DNA from: Rhizobium sp. Pop5
GTDB lineage: Bacteria; Pseudomonadota; Alphaproteobacteria; Rhizobiales; Rhizobiaceae
Length of the DNA stretch: 64,000 nt
NCBI RefSeq assembly: GCF_024721175.1
Contig: NZ_CP099401.1
Location: 310,001 to 374,000 of the forward strand
Direction: 5' to 3'
Position 1 is the stretch's first letter, and each line of letters begins with the position of its first letter. The notes under the pieces were generated by a model that was not told where the DNA came from, made no database searches, and saw only the letters and a program-made list of their open reading frames with translations. Below, one piece after another: positions 1 to 9,193 of this stretch. The position numbers were made by a program, and so were the translations under genes.

Positions 1-609
1 CAATGCCGCATCGACGTCCGCTCCGTAGAAGACCGGCTCTCGCACGTCGATAAAGTCGATCGCGGTAAAGCCGCCGGCGCGCAGAAGGCCGGTCGCAACG
101 GCAGGATCGCCAAGCGAAAACGGATTGGGAGCGCCTGCGGAAACCGCAGTTGCAGGCGCCAGGGCTTGCCGGATGGCGCCGGACCACTGGTTACGCTCCG
201 CGCTTTGCCACACCATCCATGCAAGGCGTGCGTCCGGACGTAGCGCCCGGCCGATATTGGCAAAGGCCGCCGCCGGGTCGGCAAAGAACATCACGCCGAA
301 CCGGCTGATGCAGAGATCGAAACGGGCCGTCGGAAACGCGTGGGATTGTGCGTCGCCCTGTTCGAACACCGCATTCCGCAACCCTTCCGCGGCGCTCCGT
401 CGCCTCGCGATCTCGAGCATCTCCCCGGAGGTATCCACGCCGACCGCTTCTCCCTCAGCCGCAGCGCGGGCGGCCTCACGTGTCGTTTGCCCCGCGCCGC
501 AGCCGATGTCGAGCACCCGATCATCCGCACCGACATTCGCGGCAACCCGAAGGTGCTGATTATGCCGCGCCAGTTCTGCGTCGTAAAAGTCGGCACGATC
601 CAACGCCAT
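1..609 (-). CDS. SAM-dependent class I methyltransferase (3' end cut by window)
   Basis: The frame starts at the ATG at 607-609 and stays open to the window edge, giving 203 codons with the C-terminus missing. Near residue 35-42 it has the glycine-rich SAM-binding motif (VLDIGCGAG), followed by an acidic loop (VGVDTSGEML) that would contact the ribose of SAM, and later FDLCISRFGVMFF, the usual post-motif of type 11 methyltransferases. The substrate cannot be told from sequence; small-molecule or lipid targets are typical. It is divergent from the alpha/beta hydrolase, with a 66-base gap that must hold both promoters. What is seen is the fold and cofactor site; the substrate is unknown. Confidence 0.85.
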   Translation of the reverse strand, partial: MALDRADFYDAELARHNQHLRVAANVGADDRVLDIGCGAGQTTREAARAAAEGEAVGVDTSGEMLEIARRRSAAEGLRNAVFEQGDAQSHAFPTARFDLCISRFGVMFFADPAAAFANIGRALRPDARLAWMVWQSAERNQWSGAIRQALAPATAVSAGAPNPFSLGDPAVATGLLRAGGFTAIDFIDVREPVFYGADVDAAL

Positions 610-675
610 CACTCGCTCTCCCTCAACCTGACGGTTTCGATTTCCTCGAAAACAGATTGCATATCAGGATCAGTT

Positions 676-1587
676 ATGCAAGATAGAACCAGTTTCAAAT
701 TGCAATCGGATGGCGCGGTCATGGAACCTCTAAAATCGCTTCTCATCACTGAAAAGATTGTCGAACGCAAGGATGCAGAATTGCAAACCCAGGCCTTCGG
801 CAATCCGGCCCAGCCGCCCGTCCTGCTGATCATGGGGGTGATGTCTTCGATGCTGTGGTGGCCGGAAAGATTCTGCGAGGGACTGGCCGCCCAGGGGCGT
901 TACGTCATCCGCTACGACCAGCGGGACACCGGCCTTTCCACGCACTATCCACCAGCCAAACCCGGCTATTCGTTCCGCGATCTGTCTGACGATGCCATCG
1001 CTATTCTCGATGGCTACCGGATTGAAGCCGCGCATCTGGTGGGCATGTCGATGGGCGGTTTCGTCGTGCAGGAGGCCGCATTGCGCCATACCGGGCGTGT
1101 GCGGACCCTCACCCTGATTAGCTCGTCGCCGGTCGGGGTCGGCGGCCTGCCCTCCTCCACCGCAGCCTATAAGGAACACTCCGCGGCTGCGGAAACGATC
1201 GACTGGTCCGACCTTGAAGCCATTGCCGATTTCCTGCGGCGCGACTCAGCCATGCTTGCCGGCACGAGGCATGCTCACGATGCCGAGGCGTCGAAGGCCC
1301 TGATCGCGCGTGACATGGAACGCGCGCCGTCCTTTGTCAGCGCGACAAACCACTTCATGCTGTTGGGCGGGGATGAGGGCGCCAAGCTCCATGCGTCGCG
1401 ATTGGAGGTACCGGTTCTCGCAATCCACGGCACATCCGATCCGCTATTCCCTATCGAGCATGGAGAGGCCTTCACTCGTGTCGTTGCGAACGCCGAACTG
1501 CACCGGATTGCCGGCGGAGGACATGAAATTCACGATCGCGATATCGATGAGATGGTGCGCGCGATCGCGAGGCACACCGCCCCTTGA
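676..1587 (+). CDS. alpha/beta hydrolase
   Basis: A 303-residue serine hydrolase of the alpha/beta fold. The nucleophile elbow is GMSMGG (Ser in the middle), the oxyanion region LLIMGV lies upstream, an acidic residue follows in HGTSDPLFP, and the catalytic histidine is in GGGHEIHD near the C-terminus. It resembles soil esterases and aclacinomycin methylesterase-like hydrolases, but the natural substrate is not predictable. I chose the ATG at 676 because an AGGA sequence lies about 6 bases upstream. A second in-frame ATG at 721 has no clear ribosome-binding site but would still keep the whole domain. The gene is divergent from the methyltransferase and convergent with msrA. Confidence 0.82.
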   Translation: MQDRTSFKLQSDGAVMEPLKSLLITEKIVERKDAELQTQAFGNPAQPPVLLIMGVMSSMLWWPERFCEGLAAQGRYVIRYDQRDTGLSTHYPPAKPGYSFRDLSDDAIAILDGYRIEAAHLVGMSMGGFVVQEAALRHTGRVRTLTLISSSPVGVGGLPSSTAAYKEHSAAAETIDWSDLEAIADFLRRDSAMLAGTRHAHDAEASKALIARDMERAPSFVSATNHFMLLGGDEGAKLHASRLEVPVLAIHGTSDPLFPIEHGEAFTRVVANAELHRIAGGGHEIHDRDIDEMVRAIARHTAP

Positions 1588-1634
1588 AAGTGCCGAGATC
1601 CGTTCAAAGCCGCTCCAAAAAGCGGTTGGTGACA

Positions 1635-1669
1635 TCATGCATGCCGGCCCTTGAAACCGGCATGCATGA
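1635..1669. terminator. bidirectional hairpin between convergent genes
   Basis: Perfect 13-bp inverted repeat (TCATGCATGCCGG / CCGGCATGCATGA) with a 9-base loop, placed between the convergent hydrolase and msrA stop codons. It lacks a run of T, so it may terminate weakly or just protect 3' ends. Confidence 0.6.
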
Positions 1670-1675
1670 ACAGCG

Positions 1676-2185
1676 TCAGGCGATCTTCTGGCGGGCCGGT
1701 AGTTTCCAGTTGGGCCGGACGAAGTGGCATGTGTAGCCGTTCGGGATGCGCTCGAGATAGTCCTGGTGCTCGGGTTCGGCTTCCCAGAAATCGCTGGCCG
1801 GTACGACTTCGGTGACGACCTTGCCGGGCCATAGGCCCGAGGCGTCGACGTCAGCGATCGTATCCCTCGCGACACGCTCCTGTTCGGGGCTGACGTAGAA
1901 GATCGCCGAGCGATAGCTCATGCCGACATCGTTGCCCTGGCGGTTGCGCGTGGTCGGGTCGTGGATCTGGAAGAAGAATTCAAGGATGTCGCGATAGCTG
2001 ATCCTTGATGGATCGAAGATGATCTCGATCGCCTCGGCGTGGGTTCCGTGGTTGCGGTACGTGGCGTTCGGCACATCGCCGCCGGTATAGCCGACGCGGG
2101 TCGAAATCACGCCGTTATATCGGCGGATGAGGTCCTGCATGCCCCAGAAGCAACCGCCGGCGAGCACTGCACGTTCTTCGCTCAT
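1676..2185 (-). CDS. msrA: peptide-methionine (S)-S-oxide reductase MsrA
   Basis: A 169-residue MsrA that reduces the S epimer of methionine sulfoxide in proteins, using thioredoxin or a resolving cysteine system. The signature GCFWG is at residues 11-15, with catalytic Cys12. The family pattern RVGYTGG and the conserved [15 protein letters not shown] segment follow. The start is fixed by a very good ribosome-binding site, AAGGAG, 8 bases before the ATG at 2185. The frame is open upstream but has no family similarity there. No second C-terminal cysteine is apparent, so recycling chemistry may be of the single-cysteine type. Monocistronic, divergent from the ABC importer genes across a region containing a strong palindrome. 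Confidence 0.95.
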   Translation of the reverse strand: MSEERAVLAGGCFWGMQDLIRRYNGVISTRVGYTGGDVPNATYRNHGTHAEAIEIIFDPSRISYRDILEFFFQIHDPTTRNRQGNDVGMSYRSAIFYVSPEQERVARDTIADVDASGLWPGKVVTEVVPASDFWEAEPEHQDYLERIPNGYTCHFVRPNWKLPARQKIA

Positions 2186-2244
2186 TTGATATCTCCTTGT
2201 TTCCCGAGAGATAGTGTCTCCTGCCGCCGATTTCCATACGGCGG

Positions 2245-2267
2245 AAATTAGCACAGCTGTGCAATTT
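2245..2267. promoter_or_regulatory. strong palindrome, candidate operator
   Basis: Contains the perfect 12-bp palindrome GCACAGCTGTGC (2251-2262), extended by AAATT/AATTT arms with one unpaired A. It lies in the divergent region between msrA and the binding-protein gene, where a regulator could affect both. The cognate protein is unknown. Confidence 0.4.
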
Positions 2268-2372
2268 CCCTTCGACGGCCCCGTTTCTGTCATGTCGATG
2301 TTACGCGCCGGGGCTAGCAAAGCCTTCGACAATCCGCAGAGGCGGAGCCTCGACACCTGATGGAGATGGGTT

Positions 2373-3518
2373 ATGAACAGGCGTGAATTTCTGATCACTT
2401 CGTCGGCTGCGGCCGGTCTTCTGGCGCTTCCGCGTTTCGCATCGGCCGCTGCCGGCACGATCGACCTCTATAGCGGTTCTGATGCCAACATCATCGACCT
2501 CTGGAACAACATTATCCGACCGGCCTTCGAAAAGGCCCTTCCCGGTGTTGCCCTGAAGGTGACGGATGCCGGCGACAATAACGGCCTTCGCGCCATCGCC
2601 GACCGCGCGCTTGCGGCACTGAAGACGAAGACCGATCCGCAGGCCGACCTGTTCGAGCAGTTCGATCCGCGCCTGCCGTCCGGCGGCATCGACGCCGGCC
2701 TCTGGGTCAAATTCTCGGCCGAGAACATCGAAGGCTACGACCATATCAATCCGCTTGCCCTCGATACCTCCTACTCCCTTCCCTATCGCGGTTCGCAGGT
2801 CCTGGTCGCCTATGACAAGACCAAGCTCGATCCGAAGGATGCGCCGAAGAGCTGGGAACAGCTCACCACATGGATCAAGGCCAATCCGGGCCAGTTCATC
2901 TACAACCGCCCGGACAAAGGCGGCTCGGGCGGCAACTTCGTCCGCCGCGCGATCCATGAGGCCAACGGCCGCGATCCGAAGAAGTTCAAGATCGACAATT
3001 ACGCTGCCGACTTCGGCACCGAGGCGCTGACGCCGGCCTGGAAGATCCTCACCGATCTCGCTCCCTCGCTCTACGACAAGGGCGCCTATACCTCCGGCAA
3101 CACTCAGTCGATCCAGCTGCTCGCTCAGGGCGTCGTTACCATGGTGCCGGTCTGGTCGGATCAGGTGCTGCAGGCGATCGCGCAGGGCGTATTGCCTGAG
3201 ACCACCGGCCTGGTGCAGCTTACCGATCTCGCCCTTTGCGGCGGTTTCTCCAGCATCACGGTGTTCTCGAACGGCGCCAACAGGGATGCGGCGCTGAAGC
3301 TCGCCGCCTTCATGCTGACGAAAGAAATGCAGGAAGCGATCATTACCCAGATCGGCGGCTTCCCCGCCGTCTCCTGGGATCACATTTCCGAGGATCTGCG
3401 CAAGAAATATGCCGACGTCATTCCGTCGACCATCCCGACCTTCCCGGGCGGCGATTGGGAAAAGGCGATCAATGACGGCTGGTACCGTAGCGTCGCTCCC
3501 GGCATCAGCCGTACCTGA
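2373..3518 (+). CDS. ABC transporter substrate-binding protein (Fe3+/polyamine/phosphonate class)
   Basis: A 381-residue periplasmic binding protein. It starts with a twin-arginine-type leader ([14 protein letters not shown], then a hydrophobic stretch and an Ala-rich cleavage region near residue 26). The body resembles group 1 extracellular binding proteins related to PotD, AfuA, thiamine-binding and YnjB-type proteins. It heads a four-gene importer with two separate permeases and a TOBE-containing ATPase. Its stop codon overlaps the next start by one base (TGATG). The ligand cannot be read from the sequence; neighbouring genes on this strand give no catabolic enzyme to help. Confidence 0.85.
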   Translation: MNRREFLITSSAAAGLLALPRFASAAAGTIDLYSGSDANIIDLWNNIIRPAFEKALPGVALKVTDAGDNNGLRAIADRALAALKTKTDPQADLFEQFDPRLPSGGIDAGLWVKFSAENIEGYDHINPLALDTSYSLPYRGSQVLVAYDKTKLDPKDAPKSWEQLTTWIKANPGQFIYNRPDKGGSGGNFVRRAIHEANGRDPKKFKIDNYAADFGTEALTPAWKILTDLAPSLYDKGAYTSGNTQSIQLLAQGVVTMVPVWSDQVLQAIAQGVLPETTGLVQLTDLALCGGFSSITVFSNGANRDAALKLAAFMLTKEMQEAIITQIGGFPAVSWDHISEDLRKKYADVIPSTIPTFPGGDWEKAINDGWYRSVAPGISRT

Positions 3519-4408
3519 TGTCCACTGACACTGCGCCGGCGGTTTTGCGCCGTCATCGGTCCATCAACAGGGGGAGCTCAATCGGGCTCCTCCTTGTCGC
3601 CCTGCCGGTCTTCCTGCTCGCATGGCTGATCATCTTTCCGATCTTTTCGGCGGTCGTCGGCACGATCTTCGTTCGCGGGCCTGACGGAGCGACCGAATTT
3701 TCGCTTGCCTCCTACCGCTTCTTCTTCACCGACGGGTACAGCCTCAGCAATCTGTGGGTGACGCTCTGGACCACCGCCGTCTGCGGCATCCTGCTTCTCG
3801 CGATCGGTCTTCCGATTGCGCTTTACCTCCGTTTCTCACAGGGGCGCCTGGCGGCTTACGTGCAGGGGCTGGCGATCTTCCCGATGTTCGTGCCGTCGAT
3901 CATCCTCGCCTATGCGCTGATCAGGACAATCGGGCCGAACGGCACCGTCGATCTGCTGCTGAATTCAATCGGCATGCCCAAACTGCGCACGCCCTATCTG
4001 ACGCCCTGGGGGCCGGTCATCGGTCTCGTCTGGGACAATCTTCCGCTCACGGTGCTGATGCTGACAGCCGGGCTCTCCTCCGTTTCGAACAGCGCCATCG
4101 AGGCCGCCCGCGATGTCGGCGCAAGGCCGCTTCGGGTCTTCGTCTCGATCATTCTGCCGCGCATGGGAAACTCGCTGCTGGTCACCGCGTCCTTCGCCGT
4201 GCTCGGCATCTTCTCCGCCTTCACCCTTCCCTATGTGCTCGGTCCTGCATCGCCTGAAATGATGGGACCGTTCATGCAGCGCACTTTCGCCGATATGAAT
4301 GACCCGTTGAACGCCATGACACAGGCCGTCATCACCTTCGGATTCTGCCTGGTCTTCGGCATCTTCTATATCAGGTCGATCGCCCGCAACCGCGAGGCCA
4401 GGCCATGA
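3518..4408 (+). CDS. ABC transporter permease, first subunit
   Basis: A 296-residue inner-membrane protein with about six hydrophobic helices and the coupling-helix (EAA) region AIEAARDVGARPLRVFVSIILP near residues 190-215, which docks onto the ATPase. It belongs to the CysTW/PotB-like permease family. It overlaps the binding-protein gene by 1 base and the second permease by 4 bases, so the three are translationally coupled. Partner of the permease at 4405 and ATPase at 5267. The substrate is unknown. Confidence 0.85.
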   Translation: MSTDTAPAVLRRHRSINRGSSIGLLLVALPVFLLAWLIIFPIFSAVVGTIFVRGPDGATEFSLASYRFFFTDGYSLSNLWVTLWTTAVCGILLLAIGLPIALYLRFSQGRLAAYVQGLAIFPMFVPSIILAYALIRTIGPNGTVDLLLNSIGMPKLRTPYLTPWGPVIGLVWDNLPLTVLMLTAGLSSVSNSAIEAARDVGARPLRVFVSIILPRMGNSLLVTASFAVLGIFSAFTLPYVLGPASPEMMGPFMQRTFADMNDPLNAMTQAVITFGFCLVFGIFYIRSIARNREARP

Positions 4409-5232
4409 GCGTGAGCAGATCCGTCACCGCCCTCCGCTTCGATTGGATAGGCATGCTCTTCGCATGCCTGTTGACGCTGTTCATCGCGCTGCCGCTCATC
4501 GTTGTGGGAACATGGGCCTTCACCGAGGTCTGGCGTTATCCCTCGCTGATCCCGCAGCAGTTTGGTCTGCGATTCTGGGGCCAGACGCTGGCGCGGGGCG
4601 ATGTCTGGGACGCTCTCTTCCTCAGCCTGCGGCTGACGGCGACGGTGACCTTTCTTTCCGCAATCATCTGCCTTCCCGCGGCTTACGCCTTCGCGCGCAT
4701 GCGCTTCCCCGGCAGGAACATCCTGTTCCTGTCGTTCCTTGCATCGCATGCCTTTCCGAAATTCGGCCTGCTGGTCGCCATTGCCGGCATCTTTCTGCAG
4801 CTCGGGCTGATTAGCACCTTCTGGGGCGTCGTGCTGATTCAGCTGGTCGGCACGCTGATGCTGATGATCTGGATCCCGGTCGCTGCCTTCCAGAATGTCG
4901 ATCGGCGCATGGAAGAAGCGGCGCGTGATGCGGGTGCTGCGCCGCTGCGCGTCTTCTGGTCGATCACGCTGCCGCAGGCCGCACCGACGATATCAGCAGC
5001 TCTGCTTCTGACGTTCGTCGGCACTTTCTACGAGACCGAAGGCGCCTGGCTGATCGGCGCCCCTGAGATCCGCACCATGCCGGTGCTGATGATCAGCTTT
5101 ATCAACAATCAGATCGTCGTGCAGTACGGCGCCGTGCTCTCCGTCATGCTCTGGGTGCCGTCTTTCATTGCGCTGATGTTTGCGCGCCGCGTGGTCGGCA
5201 CCGGTGCCTTTGCAAGAGGCTTTGGCGCGTGA
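4405..5232 (+). CDS. ABC transporter permease, second subunit
   Basis: A 275-residue inner-membrane permease of the PotC-like type. The coupling loop EEAARDAGAAPLRVFWSITLP is clear, and several hydrophobic segments flank it. Start and upstream stop share ATGA, a 4-base overlap typical of coupled translation. It would form a heterodimer with the permease at 3518 and be driven by the ATPase encoded 34 bases downstream. Ligand unknown. Confidence 0.85.
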   Translation: MSVSRSVTALRFDWIGMLFACLLTLFIALPLIVVGTWAFTEVWRYPSLIPQQFGLRFWGQTLARGDVWDALFLSLRLTATVTFLSAIICLPAAYAFARMRFPGRNILFLSFLASHAFPKFGLLVAIAGIFLQLGLISTFWGVVLIQLVGTLMLMIWIPVAAFQNVDRRMEEAARDAGAAPLRVFWSITLPQAAPTISAALLLTFVGTFYETEGAWLIGAPEIRTMPVLMISFINNQIVVQYGAVLSVMLWVPSFIALMFARRVVGTGAFARGFGA

Positions 5233-5266
5233 CACGCCACGCATCGATTCAGGGAAGGATTTGAGA

Positions 5267-6346
5267 ATGGCACATCTGGCGATCGAGGGCGTTTCGAAGC
5301 TGTTCGGGACCAGCTTTGCCGTTCGCGACTTCTCGCTCGAAGTCGGCGACGGCGAGCTCGTATGCCTGCTCGGCCCGTCCGGTTCCGGCAAGTCGACGCT
5401 TCTCAGGATGATCGGCGGTTTCGAACGCCCGAGCGGCGGCACGATCCGCATCGATGCGAAGGATATGACGAACCTGCCGCCCGAGAGGCGCCCGACCGGC
5501 ATGGTGTTTCAGAGCCACGCGCTCTGGACGCATATGGACGTCTTCAACAACATCGCCTTCGGGCTGAAACTTCGCCGGCTGTCGAAATCCGAAATCCGTG
5601 AGCGCGTGGAGAGTGCCTTAGCGCTGGTCGGCCTCGCTGACTACGGGCGTCGGATGACGACGCAGCTGTCGGGCGGACAGCAGCAGCGTGTCGCGCTTGC
5701 CCGCTCGCTGGTGCTCGAGCCGAAGATCCTGTTGCTCGACGAGCCCTTTGCCAGCCTCGATCAACACTTGCGCGAACGGCTGCGGGAGGAGGTGCGCGAT
5801 ATCCAGCAACGCCTCGGCATCACCACACTCTTCGTCACCCACGGCCAGGACGAGGCCCTGGCGCTTGCCGACCGCATCGTCGTCATGCGCGACGGGCGCA
5901 CCGAACAGATCGCGCCGCCGAGCACCATCTACCGGCAGCCGCGGACGGCCTTCGTCGCAGGCTTCATCGGCTCGATGAATTTCGTCGAGAGCCGCACCAG
6001 AAACGGCGTCTGCGAGCATGCGCTCTTTCCGCTTGCCGTTCCCGTCGAGGATGGGCGGGTAACGCTTGCCGCCCGTCCCGAGGCTCTGACGATCCGTCCT
6101 TCCGATCGGGCGGATGCCGCGACAGTCCATCGCACGACCGATTTCGGCACCCACAAGATGGTCGATGTCGATCTTGCCGATGGCACTCGCCTGAAGGCGA
6201 TGGTGCCGCCCGATGTGCGGATCCAGGCCGGAACGAAAGTTGAGCCGAATTTCTCCAGCTTTTTCGTCTTCCGCGACAACGCGCTCGTCCATCAGTCGCT
6301 GCCGGCAACGAGCGATGCCGAGGCCGGACGGCTGCTGCCGGTCTAA
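5267..6346 (+). CDS. ABC transporter ATP-binding protein
   Basis: A 359-residue ATPase for the preceding importer. Walker A GPSGSGKST is near residues 36-44, the Q-loop is VFQSHALW, the signature LSGGQQQR and Walker B ILLLDEP follow, and the switch histidine is in FVTHGQDEA. The last ~110 residues form a TOBE-like regulatory domain, as in PotA/UgpC-type ATPases. I chose the ATG at 5267 because GGAAGGA lies just upstream and the typical N-terminus begins there, although the frame is open further back into the permease gene. It ends 5 bases before the convergent IMPase-like gene. Confidence 0.9.
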   Translation: MAHLAIEGVSKLFGTSFAVRDFSLEVGDGELVCLLGPSGSGKSTLLRMIGGFERPSGGTIRIDAKDMTNLPPERRPTGMVFQSHALWTHMDVFNNIAFGLKLRRLSKSEIRERVESALALVGLADYGRRMTTQLSGGQQQRVALARSLVLEPKILLLDEPFASLDQHLRERLREEVRDIQQRLGITTLFVTHGQDEALALADRIVVMRDGRTEQIAPPSTIYRQPRTAFVAGFIGSMNFVESRTRNGVCEHALFPLAVPVEDGRVTLAARPEALTIRPSDRADAATVHRTTDFGTHKMVDVDLADGTRLKAMVPPDVRIQAGTKVEPNFSSFFVFRDNALVHQSLPATSDAEAGRLLPV

Positions 6347-6351
6347 GCCAA

Positions 6352-7185
6352 TTACGCCTTATTCGAGAAACCTTCCCTGAGCCAAGGATGGACTGCCTTG
6401 CTGGCCGCAAGAATATCGCCGCGTCCGTCGACTCCCGCACCGGAAAAACGGGTGACGATGCCGCCGGCCTCTTCGACCATCAGCGCCGAAGCTCCGAAAT
6501 CATGGATCGAGAGCCCGTCCTCGAAGAAGCCGTCCAGCCGGCCGCAGGCCACATAGGCGATCGACAGGGCCGCCGAGCCGAGGCGGCGCACGCCTGCCGT
6601 ATTGGCCATCAGGCGCTTGATCGCGTCGAAATAGGTCTCTTCCGAGACCGCCTTGACCTGGCCGGGGATCGGCAACCCGGCGCCGATCAGTACGTTTTCG
6701 ATGTCGGCGACATCGGCGCAGCGGATGCGCTCGCCGTTGAGATAGGCGCCGCCGCCGATCTCCGCGCTGAAGAGCTCGTCCTGCATGGCGTCATAAACGA
6801 CGCCGGCGACGAGCCTGCCGCCTTCGGCGATCGCAATCGTCATGCCGAAATGCGGGAGGCCCCAGGCATAGTTGGTGGTGCCGTCGATCGGGTCGATGTA
6901 GATGACCGGCGTCTCCGGCCCGGCCGTACGGTTGCCGACGGCTTCCTCGCCCTGGATGGCATAGTCAGGAAAGGCTCTGCTCACCTCCTCGACGATGATC
7001 CGCTCGACGGCGACATCGATCTCGGTCTGATAGTCACGCGGCGCCTTGGCGAGCATTTCCTGAGACGTTCGCCGCCGCAGCGAGGCCCGGGCGGTGTCCC
7101 CCGCCTTCAGCGCCGTTTCGGCAAGCACGACGAGGCGGGCCGAAGCATTGGGGGAAAGACGCGCTGATATCGGGGAGGATGTCAT
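6352..7185 (-). CDS. inositol monophosphatase family protein
   Basis: A 277-residue Mg2+-dependent phosphatase of the inositol monophosphatase (IMPase/SuhB/CysQ) superfamily. Metal ligands are visible: GEE around residue 79-81 and the hallmark DPIDGTTN with Asp98 and Asp101. The usual third motif WDxxA reads IHDFGASALMVEEAGG here: the Asp (about 229) is kept but the Trp is replaced by His. It is the last gene of a minus-strand operon starting at the Gfo/Idh dehydrogenase at 13600, 113 bases after the ATPase. In that context it would dephosphorylate a polyol or sugar phosphate made or imported by the operon. Exact substrate unknown; 3'-phosphoadenosine phosphatase activity is less likely given the neighbours. 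Confidence 0.85.
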   Translation of the reverse strand: MTSSPISARLSPNASARLVVLAETALKAGDTARASLRRRTSQEMLAKAPRDYQTEIDVAVERIIVEEVSRAFPDYAIQGEEAVGNRTAGPETPVIYIDPIDGTTNYAWGLPHFGMTIAIAEGGRLVAGVVYDAMQDELFSAEIGGGAYLNGERIRCADVADIENVLIGAGLPIPGQVKAVSEETYFDAIKRLMANTAGVRRLGSAALSIAYVACGRLDGFFEDGLSIHDFGASALMVEEAGGIVTRFSGAGVDGRGDILAASKAVHPWLREGFSNKA

Positions 7186-7298
7186 GTTGAAAATCCGGAT
7201 GCGGCAAATGTGACGGGAGTGAATCGTGCGGAACCACTCCCTTCGCAGAGGCCGATGATGGTTTTATGAAGCTGGCCGCACCCCTCGCCCACGGGATA

Positions 7299-8369
7299 TC
7301 ATATCAGCCGCTCGGTCGATGCGTCAAAGAGATGGACCTGGGCCGGATCGACCGAAAGGCCGATTATGTCTCCGATCTTGACCCTGTCGCGCCGCGTCTC
7401 GACGATCGTCAGTTCTGGCTGGGTCGCCGCGACGATGAAGGTCGACGAGCCGGTCGATTCGACGAAGGCGATCGGCACGTCGAAGCTGCCGTGGCCGGGT
7501 GCCACGACCTCGATATGCTCCGGCCGGATACCGGCAACGAGCTTCCGTCCCGGCTCGACGGCACGTGCTATCGCAAGTTTCTGCTTCACCGCGCCGAAAT
7601 CCAGGATCAGGCTCTTGCCGTCTTCAGCGACGATCGCGGGAATGAAATTCATCGCTGGCGAACCGATGAAGCCCGCGACGAAACGGTTTGCCGGCCGGTC
7701 GTAGAGATCAAGCGGCGCGCCCTGCTGTTCGATGATACCGTCGCGCATCACCACCACATGGTCTGCCATCGTCATCGCTTCGACCTGGTCGTGCGTGACG
7801 TAAACGAAGGTCGCGTTCAGCCGGTCGTGCAGCGCCCGGATTTCCTTGCGCATGTGAACGCGCAACGCCGCGTCGAGGTTGGAGAGCGGCTCGTCGAACA
7901 GGAAGGCCTTGGGATGGCGGATGATGGCGCGGCTCATGGCGACGCGCTGGCGCTGGCCGCCGGAAAGCTCGCGCGGATAGCGCTTCAGGAGATGCGAAAG
8001 ACCTGTCGTTGCCGCCACGTCCTCGGCCGCCTTTTTAGCTTCGGCTTTGGCGGTGCCGCGGATGCGCAGGCTGTAGGTCAGGTTCTCCTCGACCGTCATG
8101 TGGGGATAAAGCGCATAGGACTGGAAGACCATGGCGACATCGCGCTTGCGCGGCGGCACGCCGTTCATCAGCTCGCCGGCAATCCTGAGATCGCCGGTCG
8201 AAATGCTTTCGAGTCCGGCAAGCGAGCGCAGCAGCGTGGACTTGCCGCAGCCCGAGGGGCCGACAAGTGCGACGAAGGTGCCCTTGTCGATCGACAGGTC
8301 GATGTTTTTCAGGGCATGGAAGGCGCCGTAATATTTGTTGACGCCTCTGAGCTCGATCTGCGTGGTCAT
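7299..8369 (-). CDS. sugar ABC transporter ATP-binding protein (UgpC/MalK type)
   Basis: A 356-residue ATPase of the MsmK/UgpC/MalK family that energises carbohydrate uptake. Walker [10 protein letters not shown] is near residues 37-45, the Q-loop is [11 protein letters not shown], the signature LSGGQRQR, Walker [13 protein letters not shown] and switch FVYVTHDQ. A TOBE/OB regulatory domain fills the last ~120 residues (GIRPEHIEV). The start at 8369 gives the canonical N-terminus and overlaps the permease stop by 4 bases. It works with the permeases at 8366 and 9190 and the binding protein at 10356. Confidence 0.92.
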   Translation of the reverse strand: MTTQIELRGVNKYYGAFHALKNIDLSIDKGTFVALVGPSGCGKSTLLRSLAGLESISTGDLRIAGELMNGVPPRKRDVAMVFQSYALYPHMTVEENLTYSLRIRGTAKAEAKKAAEDVAATTGLSHLLKRYPRELSGGQRQRVAMSRAIIRHPKAFLFDEPLSNLDAALRVHMRKEIRALHDRLNATFVYVTHDQVEAMTMADHVVVMRDGIIEQQGAPLDLYDRPANRFVAGFIGSPAMNFIPAIVAEDGKSLILDFGAVKQKLAIARAVEPGRKLVAGIRPEHIEVVAPGHGSFDVPIAFVESTGSSTFIVAATQPELTIVETRRDRVKIGDIIGLSVDPAQVHLFDASTERLI

Positions 8370-9193
8370 TTGAGGGCTCCAGAGGTGAGGCCGGATACGA
8401 TGCGGCGCTGCAAGAGAACGAAGATGGCAAGGATCGGCGTCACGTACATCGTGGCGTAGGCCATGATGTTGTTCCACTCGTTGGTGTTCGGCCCCATGAA
8501 GGAGTTGAGGCCGACACTTGCCGGCTGAAGCTCGGCCGCCTGGATCATCGACTTCGAATAGACGAATTCGCCGAAGGCCTGCATGAAGATCAGGATGGCG
8601 CTGACAAGGATGCCGTTGCGGGCAAGCGGCAGCACGATGTTGAAGAAGGCGCCGACGCGCGAATTGCCGTCGACGAGAGCCGCCTCCTCCAGTTCCTGGG
8701 GAACGCTCATGAAAGTGGCGCGCACCAGGACGACGAAGAAGGGCATGCTCTTTGCCGCAATCGCGATGATGACGGCAAGGCGCGGATAAGAAAGCATGCC
8801 GATCTGCGAGAAACCGACGAAGATCGGCGTGATCATCAGCGAGGCAGGCAGAACCTGCAGCATCAGGATCAGGAACAGGCCCACATCGACCCAGACATTG
8901 CGGTATCTGGCGAGCACATAGGCGCAGCCGACGCCGAGCAGAGCGATGAGCGCCATGGAGCCGAGAGCGATGACCAGCGAATTCCAGAGATAGCGGCCCA
9001 TGTCGCGGCTTTCCCAGACATAGGAATAGGTACTCCATTGGGGTGCTGCCGGCCAGAAGCTCGGCGGCGTCGCGAACATCTCCGAGCCGCTTTTCAGCGC
9101 CGTGATGTACATCCAGTAGAGCGGGAAGAGATAGATCGCCGCCATCACGATCGATATTGCGAGCATCAGGCGGTCGCGGTTGGTCGTATTCAT
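8366..9193 (-). CDS. sugar ABC transporter permease (MalG type)
   Basis: A 275-residue inner-membrane protein of the MalG/UgpE class of carbohydrate permeases, with six predicted helices. The coupling motif is EEAALVDGNSRVGAFFNIVLP, with the conserved alanines and G. Four-base overlaps on both sides tie it to the ATPase and the MalF-type partner. It forms the translocation pore together with the product of 9190-10092. Confidence 0.9.
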   Translation of the reverse strand: MNTTNRDRLMLAISIVMAAIYLFPLYWMYITALKSGSEMFATPPSFWPAAPQWSTYSYVWESRDMGRYLWNSLVIALGSMALIALLGVGCAYVLARYRNVWVDVGLFLILMLQVLPASLMITPIFVGFSQIGMLSYPRLAVIIAIAAKSMPFFVVLVRATFMSVPQELEEAALVDGNSRVGAFFNIVLPLARNGILVSAILIFMQAFGEFVYSKSMIQAAELQPASVGLNSFMGPNTNEWNNIMAYATMYVTPILAIFVLLQRRIVSGLTSGALK

